A DNA stretch of 64,000 nt from Flavobacteriaceae bacterium (lineage in GTDB: Bacteria > Bacteroidota > Bacteroidia > Flavobacteriales > Flavobacteriaceae), in assembly GCA_013373105.1 (NCBI GenBank), contig JABXIJ010000021.1, forward strand, positions 1 through 64,000, in the 5' to 3' direction. This document shows, piece after piece, positions 57,718 to 64,000 of this stretch. Within the stretch, counting starts at the first letter, position 1. Each line of letters starts with the position of its first letter. A model generated the notes under the pieces. It was given only the letters and a program-made list of their open reading frames with translations. It had not been told where the DNA came from and searched no databases. Made by a program: the position numbers and the translations under genes.

Positions 57718-58066
57718 TTAGTGTTGTTTATAAGCTCTAAAATCAACTTTATTATACTTACGTAGAATATTAAGCGAAATTATTCCATATGTTATTAAAG
57801 AAATTACTCCTATCCATTGTTGCGTAAGATAAACGTATGTTATTGTTGGCATAGGTGTTTCATACAAACCATTTGAACCATCTCTATAAAAGGATGTTCT
57901 GTAAAAAACAAATTCTAGCATAAGTGGAATAAAATGTATCCAGTATTTTCTTTTGAACTTAAAGTTAAATTACGTAATAGTTACTGTATAAAAGTACAAA
58001 GCAGGTCCAATTCCATATAATAATTCTAACTGTATGTATCTAAAAACATACATTAAATCGTAATCT
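57718..58066 (-). pseudogene. relic of a membrane-sensor segment, AraC-regulator type
   Basis: On the minus strand a frame of about 115 codons reads LELLYGIGPALYFYTVTIT, then TAA (57970-57972), then FKFKRKYWIHFIPLMLEFVF and two further helices. It ends RAYKQH with a stop at 57718. This resembles the seven-helix N-terminal half of flavobacterial AraC-family regulators (GPALYFY, HFIP..LEF). The DNA-binding half is absent, an in-frame stop interrupts it, and the upstream end runs into the neighbouring relic. Only the 67 codons after the stop have an ATG. Confidence 0.6.
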
Positions 58067-58072
58067 TTTAAA

Positions 58073-58603
58073 ATGTTTACTACTACAATATTGATAGGTT
58101 CAAATTTTGATGTTAGTACTTTATACAGATTAAATAACTACATGGTAAGTTTTAATATCTCAAATATATTAGATAAAGACGATCGTTTTTTCTCTGGCAA
58201 TGAACCCCTTAAACTTAGTAGATATTCATTATTTAACTCCTATGTGTTTACAAGATTTTATGGAGATTTTGAAATTGAACCCTCAGTTTTAGTTGAATAT
58301 TTTGAAGCTGATAAAAGATCTAGAACCGACATTAATCTTAAGTTTAGAAAAAAAACTTCTGATGGTTACATTTGGGCTGGTCTTAGCTATAATTTTTTAA
58401 ATGATCAATTACTAAAACCTAATACTATAGCACCTTTAGTAGGTTTAAAGAAAGGCAATTTTTATGCATCTTATGGTTTTGGAATTAATACCAATAGAAC
58501 ACAAAACTTTAACGCTGGTTCACATATGGTTACCTTAGGTTTCGATTTAAGACGTAGAGAAAGTTTAGCAAGATGTACCCAAAAATATTATATGTTTCAA
58601 TAA
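58073..58603 (+). pseudogene. N-terminally truncated PorP/SprF family protein
   Basis: The 176-codon frame encodes the C-terminal half of a PorP/SprF-type outer-membrane protein of type IX secretion and gliding: FNISNILDKDDRF near residue 28, EIEPSVLVEYFEADKRSRTD near 67, YIWAGLSYNFLNDQLL near 97, ASYGFGINTNRTQNFNAGSH near 131 and the closing CTQKYY. Full members have about 300 residues and a signal peptide; both signal and first half are missing. An in-frame stop precedes the ATG closely. It abuts the relic on the other strand. Confidence 0.75.
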
Positions 58604-58684
58604 ATATTTTAAAACCTTTTCAAATATTAGTTAAAAAACGTGTTCAATAAATTGATTACTTTTGTTTGAAATCAATTAAAATTC

Positions 58685-59260
58685 ATGAAACTAGTTTTTG
58701 CAACAAACAACATTAAGAAACTATTGGAAGTTCAAAATATGTTGCCAAAATCAATAGAACTTTTAAGTCTTAAAGACATAAATTGTTTTGATGAAATTGA
58801 TGAAACTGAAACTACATTAGAAGGTAATGCTAAATTAAAAGCCAATTATATTTCAGAAAAATTTGGTTACAATTGTTTTGCTGACGATACTGGCTTAGAG
58901 GTTGATGCTTTAGATGGTAAACCTGGAGTTTATTCTGCTAGATATGCAGGTGTACCTGTAAACTCTGAAAAAAACATGCAAAAACTTTTATCTGAACTAG
59001 AGGGCAAATCTAATAGGAAAGCACAATTCAGGACAGTTATATGTTTAAATTTAGATAATAAACAATATCTTTTTCAAGGTATTTGTAAAGGTAAAATTTT
59101 ACATGAACAAAAAGGAGAAAAAGGTTTTGGCTACGATCCAGTATTTAAACCAGAGAACTATCATGAGTCTTTTGCTGAAATGAATTCAGAAGAGAAAAAT
59201 AAGATTTCTCATCGTGGACTTGCAATTCAGAAATTAGTTAATTTTTTATCGAAAAATTAA
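58685..59260 (+). CDS. RdgB/HAM1 non-canonical purine NTP pyrophosphatase
   Basis: This house-cleaning enzyme hydrolyses dITP/ITP and XTP to monophosphates. The 191-residue protein has [16 protein letters not shown] at the start (family SNNxGKxxE-like motif), [24 protein letters not shown] near residue 66, [13 protein letters not shown] near 145, and [10 protein letters not shown] near 175. A TACTTTTG box lies upstream. Confidence 0.95.
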   Translation: MKLVFATNNIKKLLEVQNMLPKSIELLSLKDINCFDEIDETETTLEGNAKLKANYISEKFGYNCFADDTGLEVDALDGKPGVYSARYAGVPVNSEKNMQKLLSELEGKSNRKAQFRTVICLNLDNKQYLFQGICKGKILHEQKGEKGFGYDPVFKPENYHESFAEMNSEEKNKISHRGLAIQKLVNFLSKN

Positions 59261-59264
59261 TCAA

Positions 59265-60296
59265 TTGAAGAATCAACAAAACATTGTTAAAATTTTTATC
59301 TTCTTATCAGTTTTACTGATAGTTTTTTTTGTGTTGAATGTGAGTTTAGGTTCTGTATCTATTCCTTTAGATGATATTATTTACATTTTATTGGGTAACA
59401 CAGAAATTAAAGAAAGTTGGCAAACTATAATTTTAAATTTTAGATTACCAAAAGCTTTAATGGCAATTATGGTTGGTTCTGGTTTAGCTATCTCTGGTTT
59501 GTTAATGCAAACATTATTTAGAAACCCACTTGCTGGTCCTTTTGTTTTAGGAATTTCGTCTGGTGCTAGTTTAGGTGTAGCACTTTTAATTTTAGGGACT
59601 ACTATTTTTGGAGGTTCACTTTTAGCATTATCTTTTTCAAATTGGGCTTTACCTATAGCTGCTAGTTTAGGTTCATTTTTAGTTTTATCAGCAGTAATAA
59701 TTGCTGCAAATAAAGTTAGAAACACCATGTCTATTTTAATAATTGGTTTAATGTTTGGAAGTTTAACTGCTGCAGTAATTAGTGTTTTATCTTATTTTTC
59801 TGAAGCCTCAAAAATTCAACAATTTGTTTTTTGGAGTTTTGGTAGTTTGAGTAATTTAAGTTGGCAAGAATTACAAATATTTACAATTTTATACTTAGTA
59901 GGAATTTTCTCTTGTTTTTCCATTATTAAACCTTTAAACAGTTTTCTTTTGGGTGAAAATTATGCAAAAAGTTTAGGGATTAATATTAAAAAAAGTAGAA
60001 ACTTAATTCTACTTATTACAAGTATTTTAACTGGTGTAATTACTGCTTTTTGTGGACCAATAGCATTTATTGGGTTGGCAATTCCTCACATTGCAAGAAT
60101 GCTTTTTAGTACATCTAACCATAAAATACTATTACCAGCATCAGCAATAATAGGCGCTATTGTTTTATTGATTTGCGATAGTATTGCTCAATTACCCATG
60201 AGTGAATTTACATTACCTATAAATGCAGTAACTTCTATATTTGGAGCACCAATTGTAATTTGGTTGTTAATTAGAAAACGAAAAATATTTGTATAA
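59265..60296 (+). CDS. FecCD-type ABC permease (iron/heme/B12 uptake)
   Basis: A 343-residue permease with nine to ten helices and a TTG start. FecCD marks: RLPKALMAIMVGSGLAISG near residue 60, QTLFRNPLAGPFVLGISSGA near 83, GPIAFIGLAIPHIAR near 263. It would form the membrane channel for a siderophore, heme or cobalamin importer. It lies four bases after the HAM1-type gene and two before its ATPase. No periplasmic binding protein is adjacent. Confidence 0.92.
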   Translation: MKNQQNIVKIFIFLSVLLIVFFVLNVSLGSVSIPLDDIIYILLGNTEIKESWQTIILNFRLPKALMAIMVGSGLAISGLLMQTLFRNPLAGPFVLGISSGASLGVALLILGTTIFGGSLLALSFSNWALPIAASLGSFLVLSAVIIAANKVRNTMSILIIGLMFGSLTAAVISVLSYFSEASKIQQFVFWSFGSLSNLSWQELQIFTILYLVGIFSCFSIIKPLNSFLLGENYAKSLGINIKKSRNLILLITSILTGVITAFCGPIAFIGLAIPHIARMLFSTSNHKILLPASAIIGAIVLLICDSIAQLPMSEFTLPINAVTSIFGAPIVIWLLIRKRKIFV

Positions 60297-60298
60297 CG

Positions 60299-61093
60299 TT
60301 GATAGACTCTAGTAAACATATTGTATTAGAAACCAAAAATTTGGCTATTGGTTATCCTCATAAAAAGAGTCAAATTGTAGTTACTTCTAACATTAACATA
60401 AGTTTAGAGAAAGGCAAGCTAATTTCTGTTTTAGGTAAAAATGGTATTGGAAAATCAACTTTTTTAAGAACTATTTCAAAGGTTCAGAAGCCTTTAGAAG
60501 GTAGTGTACTTATCAATAATAAAAATTTAACCAACTTTCAAGATAATGAGTTGGCTACAACAATGAGTTTAGTGCTAACTGAACGATTACCTGAAAGTCA
60601 GCTCACAGTTTTTGAACTTATAGCTTTAGGAAGACAACCTTACACAAATTGGATAGATAAACTTTCTGATAATGATATTGAAAAGATTAATACAGCTATT
60701 GAACAAACAGAAATTGAACATCTTACTCAAAAACGTTTTTATGAGTTAAGTGATGGCCAATTACAACGTGTTCTTATAGCCAGAGCTCTAGCTCAAGATA
60801 CTCCAATTATTATTTTAGACGAACCAACAGCACATTTAGATTTACATAATACTATAAAAATATTCACCTTGTTAAAAGAATTGGTTACTAAGACAAACAA
60901 AACTATAATAATGTCATCTCATCAAGTAAATCTAACCATTCAGTTAGCAGATACAATTGTTTTATTCAAAGAAAAAAATGTGTTGGCAGATTCACCAAAA
61001 GAATTAATTAAAGCCAATGCTTTTGATGATTTATTTTCATCATCAATCATAAATTTTGATAAAAATTTAGAACAATTTATAATTAACACCTAA
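60299..61093 (+). CDS. ABC transporter ATP-binding protein, iron/heme/B12 type
   Basis: A 264-residue ATPase with a TTG start: Walker A GKNGIGKST near residue 47, signature LSDGQLQRVLIARALAQD near 151 (LSDGQ in place of LSGGQ), Walker B IIILDEPTAHLDLH near 170, switch His in MSSHQ near 207. It pairs with the permease two bases upstream. Its end overlaps that of msrA on the opposite strand by four bases. Confidence 0.94.
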   Translation: MIDSSKHIVLETKNLAIGYPHKKSQIVVTSNINISLEKGKLISVLGKNGIGKSTFLRTISKVQKPLEGSVLINNKNLTNFQDNELATTMSLVLTERLPESQLTVFELIALGRQPYTNWIDKLSDNDIEKINTAIEQTEIEHLTQKRFYELSDGQLQRVLIARALAQDTPIIILDEPTAHLDLHNTIKIFTLLKELVTKTNKTIIMSSHQVNLTIQLADTIVLFKEKNVLADSPKELIKANAFDDLFSSSIINFDKNLEQFIINT

Positions 61094-61749
61094 TGATTTT
61101 CCTTTAATAGCTCTGGAAATTTCTTTTTAAATCTATTTAACCTTGGTATAGAAACCGATCTTATATAAGGATGATTTGAGTTAAGTTTCTCAAAGTCCTG
61201 ATGATAATCTTCGGCTTTATAAAATGTATCTATTTTTTTTACTTCAGTAGCAACTTTACCATTATAAACCTCTTTATTTAATTTAGCAATCATAGCTTCT
61301 ATAATTTGCTTTTCAGCATCATTAGCATAAAATGCTATAGATCTGTATTGAGAACCATAATCTGGATGTTGCCCATTTACAGTAGTTGGATTATGAGAAC
61401 CATAATACACTGTAACTAAAGTTTTAAAACTAACCTCTTTTGGATTGTAATAAACAGCAACAGTTTCTGCATGCCCTGTTTTACCTGTATTACTACTTTC
61501 ATAAGTAGGATTTTTAGTATGACCTCCTGCATATCCAGAAACAGCCTCCTCTACTCCTTTTACACTTTCAAAAATAGCTTCTACACACCAAAAACAACCA
61601 CTAGCAAAGTAAGCTACTTTAGTATCTTTTGTTTGTAATATTGTTTTGGTTGTAGCGTAAGAATCTTTTTTATCATTTTTAGAAAAACCTAAACATGAAA
61701 ATAAAAACACACTTAAACTAACTACAAATATTGATTTCATTTTTTTCAT
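61090..61749 (-). CDS. msrA: peptide-methionine (S)-S-oxide reductase, lipoprotein
   Basis: MsrA reduces the S form of methionine sulfoxide. From the ATG at 61749 the protein has 219 residues: signal with lipobox FSC near residue 18, then the catalytic domain with FASGCFWCVEAIFESVKGV near 45, GYAGG near 67, TGHAETV near 85, YGSQYRSIAFY near 129. The upstream 13 codons in frame lack a signal-like layout, so the later ATG is chosen. With MsrB at 10449 it suggests repair of envelope proteins. Confidence 0.93.
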   Translation of the reverse strand: MKKMKSIFVVSLSVFLFSCLGFSKNDKKDSYATTKTILQTKDTKVAYFASGCFWCVEAIFESVKGVEEAVSGYAGGHTKNPTYESSNTGKTGHAETVAVYYNPKEVSFKTLVTVYYGSHNPTTVNGQHPDYGSQYRSIAFYANDAEKQIIEAMIAKLNKEVYNGKVATEVKKIDTFYKAEDYHQDFEKLNSNHPYIRSVSIPRLNRFKKKFPELLKENH

Positions 61750-61891
61750 TACTCTATTTTTACTTTTAATAAGATACACAAATTTCATTACTTTTTAATT
61801 AACAAAAGTAAAACCTTCATTAATTTTGTCGATAGAATTATATACATCATACATATTGTTTACAACTTTAGCATTTTGTTAAGAAAGCGCC

Positions 61892-61922
61892 TTGTACAAA
61901 CATTATTAGATATGTATTTTTG
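61892..61922 (+). promoter_or_regulatory. consensus promoter of dnaX
   Basis: TTG at 61892-61894 and TATTTTTG at 61915-61922, with 20 bases between them. The dnaX ATG follows 20 bases after the box. Confidence 0.7.
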
Positions 61923-61942
61923 TGTAAGATATACTAGTATTC

Positions 61943-63628
61943 ATGGAGCATTTTATAGTTTCTGCACGTAAATATAGACCTCAAAACTTCGAGGATGTTG
62001 TTGGGCAACAGGCTATTACTAATACCTTAGAAAATGCTATAAAAAATAATCACTTAGCACAAGCGTTATTATTTACAGGACCAAGAGGAGTTGGTAAAAC
62101 CTCATGTGCTAGAATATTAGCTAAAAAAATTAATCTAGAAAATAGCAATGTTTCTAAAGATGAAGACTTTGCATTTAACATCTTCGAATTAGATGCAGCA
62201 TCAAATAACTCTGTTGACGATATTAGAAATTTAACAGATCAAGTTAGAATTCCACCACAAACAGGTAAGTATAAAGTTTATATTATTGATGAGGTTCATA
62301 TGCTCTCACAAGCTGCTTTTAATGCTTTTTTAAAGACGTTAGAAGAACCACCTGCTCATGCTATTTTTATTTTAGCAACCACAGAAAAACATAAGATAAT
62401 ACCAACAATATTATCACGTTGTCAAATTTTTGACTTTAAACGAATAAGTGTTTCAGATGCAAAAAAGTATTTAAAACAAATTTGTGAAAAAGAGAATATA
62501 ACAGCTGATGATGATGCCTTACATATTATAGCACAAAAAGCTGATGGTGCTATGCGTGATGCTCTCTCTATTTTTGATAGAGTGGTTAGTTTTTCAGGAA
62601 CTGAATTAACACGTGAAGCTGTTACAGAAAACTTAAATGTTTTAGATTACGAAACTTATTTTAACATGACAGATTTATTGTTAAGCAATAAAATACCTGA
62701 AGTGTTAAATGCATTTAATGCTATCTTATCTAAAGGTTTTGAAGGGCATCATTTTATAAATGGTTTAGCCAGTCATTTTAGAGACTTATTGGTAGCTAAA
62801 GACAAAGCAACTACAAAACTATTAGAGGTTGGAGATTCAGCCAAAAAGAAATATTTAGAGCAATCAGAAAAAGCAAGTATTAATTTTTTAATGCAAGCTA
62901 TAGATAAAGCTAACAACTGCGATTTAAATTATAGAGCAAGTAAAAATCAACGACTACTTGTTGAGTTAACCCTAATGCAAATTGCCTCTATCACTTTTGA
63001 TGGAGAAAAAAAAAAGTCAGCTAACTACATAATTCCTGCAACTTTTTTTCAAGCACTCTCACCTGCTTCAAAAAAGACAGTTAAAACTACAGCTACAAAA
63101 GTTGAAGTTAAACCAACCATTGAAGCTAAAAAACCAAAACCAAAATTAGAAAATCCTACTTTACATTCTGTTAGAAGAACCTCTTCCCTTTCTCTAAAAA
63201 GTATTCATGAAAAGAAAGAAGTTTCTAAAACTAAAGTAGAAGAAAATTATGATGATTACCCTAAAGATGTTTTTTCTGAAAAAAAGTTACTTTTAGTTTG
63301 GTCTGAGTATATTGCAAAACTTAAGAAAAAAGGTGAAAACAGTATGTCTTCTATTCTTGCTTCTGATAAGCCAACTTTAAAAGATTCTTTCGAAATTCAA
63401 TTTTCTGTACCTAACAAATTAATGAAAGATCAATTTCATAAGGGTAAGCCTAAATTAATAAAGTTTTTAAGAGAAAACCTTAACAATTATGGTATTAGTA
63501 TTAAGCTAATTTTAAATGAAAAGAAAGAAAAGAAGTTTGCTTATACTCCTCAAGAAAAGTACAATAAATTGAAAGAGAAAAATCCACTTATCGAAAAACT
63601 ACGTCAGGCTTTTGAGCTAGACTTATAA
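61943..63628 (+). CDS. dnaX: DNA polymerase III subunit tau (and possibly gamma)
   Basis: The clamp-loader ATPase. The 561-residue protein has FTGPRGVGKTSCARILA (about 44-60), the DEVHMLS Walker B near 117, FLKTLEEPPAHAIFILATTE near 128, SRCQIFDF (about 151-158) and the collar domain to about 350. The four Cys of the usual zinc module are missing, as is common in this phylum. Codons 355-358 form a run of ten A and G (63006-63016), A AAA AAG in frame, followed by stops in the other two frames within 15 bases. The end overlaps the next gene on the other strand by 25 bases. Confidence 0.96.
   Translation: MEHFIVSARKYRPQNFEDVVGQQAITNTLENAIKNNHLAQALLFTGPRGVGKTSCARILAKKINLENSNVSKDEDFAFNIFELDAASNNSVDDIRNLTDQVRIPPQTGKYKVYIIDEVHMLSQAAFNAFLKTLEEPPAHAIFILATTEKHKIIPTILSRCQIFDFKRISVSDAKKYLKQICEKENITADDDALHIIAQKADGAMRDALSIFDRVVSFSGTELTREAVTENLNVLDYETYFNMTDLLLSNKIPEVLNAFNAILSKGFEGHHFINGLASHFRDLLVAKDKATTKLLEVGDSAKKKYLEQSEKASINFLMQAIDKANNCDLNYRASKNQRLLVELTLMQIASITFDGEKKKSANYIIPATFFQALSPASKKTVKTTATKVEVKPTIEAKKPKPKLENPTLHSVRRTSSLSLKSIHEKKEVSKTKVEENYDDYPKDVFSEKKLLLVWSEYIAKLKKKGENSMSSILASDKPTLKDSFEIQFSVPNKLMKDQFHKGKPKLIKFLRENLNNYGISIKLILNEKKEKKFAYTPQEKYNKLKEKNPLIEKLRQAFELDL
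63006..63024 (+). other. A10-G slippery run in dnaX with close -1 stop
   Basis: Ten A then G at 63006-63016. The -1 frame after the run reads GTC AGC TAA (63016-63024), giving a product of about 360 residues that ends right after the ATPase/collar domains. A +1 frame also stops after four codons. E. coli uses the same A AAA AAG heptamer in the same frame to make gamma, and Thermus thermophilus uses transcript slippage on A9 in dnaX. Confidence 0.6.
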
Positions 63629-64000
63629 TTAGTACCTATATCTTTTCCAAGATAAGCTAAAGTTAAATTCTTCTTTTCAAATCCTTCTTTTTCAAATTCA
63701 GAAATTAAGTAAATACCCTGATTATTTTCAACGAATAAAGGAATCGACTTTTCTTCTTTCGATAAATCTTTTAAAATAGCAATATATTCAGTCTCGTTTT
63801 TAACTTTAACTTCTTGAATAACTGGATTTTCTCTATATGCTTCACTTAAATTTATATAATCATCTAGAGGTGTAAAGAACGATTCACGTTCTTCAGTTGA
63901 AGCTGTTTTTAATTCTTCAGAAGTTGCTAATCTAAACGACCCATGTTCACCAAATATTTTAGAGAAGTTTTTTATTGCATGTTTGTTAACACTATCGTTT
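63604..64000 (-). CDS. 3' end of an unknown protein gene (partial)
   Basis: An open frame of about 131 codons enters from the right edge and ends in TGA at 63604-63606, overlapping the end of dnaX. The visible part reads GEHGSFRLATSEELKTAS, a charged helical stretch, then PLFVENNQGIYLISEF and LTLAYLGKDIG near the end. There are no signal or membrane segments in what is visible. I do not recognise it. The 25-base overlap with dnaX is convergent. Confidence 0.65.
   Translation of the reverse strand, partial: NDSVNKHAIKNFSKIFGEHGSFRLATSEELKTASTEERESFFTPLDDYINLSEAYRENPVIQEVKVKNETEYIAILKDLSKEEKSIPLFVENNQGIYLISEFEKEGFEKKNLTLAYLGKDIGTNYKSSSKA

Noticed and set aside
61943..62200. Missing zinc Cys in DnaX as a defect
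   Set aside because: Loss of this zinc module is common in Bacteroidota; the ATPase motifs are complete.
1..64000. tRNA, rRNA, insertion sequences, phage or defence islands
   Set aside because: The gaps are short and AT-rich; I found no cloverleaf, transposase, integrase or array of repeats.

Overview
The window looks like chromosomal DNA of a marine-type member of the Flavobacteriaceae (Bacteroidota). The evidence is very AT-rich sequence, AGA as the main Arg codon, TAnnTTTG promoter boxes, TonB receptors with carboxypeptidase-like N-terminal domains, a PorP/SprF relic of type IX secretion, an argF'-type arginine operon, 2TM-domain proteins, and SecA and DnaX without zinc motifs. No rRNA, tRNA, CRISPR array, prophage or insertion sequence was found. 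Most genes are ordinary core genes. The interest lies in regulation and in a scatter of broken genes.

Layout. 0.1-7.3 kb: purB, a TerC protein, then a metal-uptake-like trio (His-rich small protein, TonB receptor, His-rich lipoprotein). 7.3-15.2 kb: transporter, M48 protease, hydrolase, lipoprotein MsrB, ffh, a membrane glycosyltransferase-like gene broken by two compensating homopolymer frameshifts, and folD. 15.2-17.8 kb (minus): cupin, lipoprotein, and a HerA-type ATPase with an in-frame stop. 17.9-22.2 kb (minus): a LytS/LytTR two-component operon filled with paralogous 2TM proteins, one fused to the kinase and one carrying a nonsense codon. 22.4-30.7 kb: the arginine operon GNAT-argG-argC-argD-argF'-argB-argE-argH, preceded by a candidate Arg-rich leader peptide. 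30.7-36.8 kb: crtI-crtB-crtZ-crtY (minus, zeaxanthin route), a CarH/LitR-like B12-binding MerR regulator, and a divergent ECF sigma factor with a membrane partner. 36.8-49.6 kb: threonine aldolase, a large metalloprotease, prfB, an ArsC-like protein, a TonB-type barrel, fumC, a DinB protein, hutI, a shrunken methyltransferase relative, a cobalamin adenosyltransferase and a DUF2795 protein. 49.7-64 kb: secA, folE, hisS, yihY, nadC, rlmH, two adjoining gene relics, a HAM1/RdgB pyrophosphatase, an iron/heme-type ABC permease and ATPase, lipoprotein MsrA, dnaX, and the 3' end of a further gene.

How the parts work together. The arg operon appears complete from glutamate to arginine, apart from carbamoyl-phosphate supply. 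The Ala at the acyl-specificity position of ArgF' points to succinylated intermediates. The crt cluster, the W-x9-EH regulator, the ECF sigma factor and palindromes in the shared promoter region look like a light- and B12-responsive carotenoid switch; the adenosyltransferase encoded 13 kb away could make its cofactor. dnaX has an A10-G slippery run exactly where the ATPase and collar domains end, with stops close by in both other frames, so this organism may make a short gamma form. Several genes carry single lesions (stops at 17418, 20157 and 57970; frameshifts near 13186 and 13715), which are either real gene decay or assembly errors.
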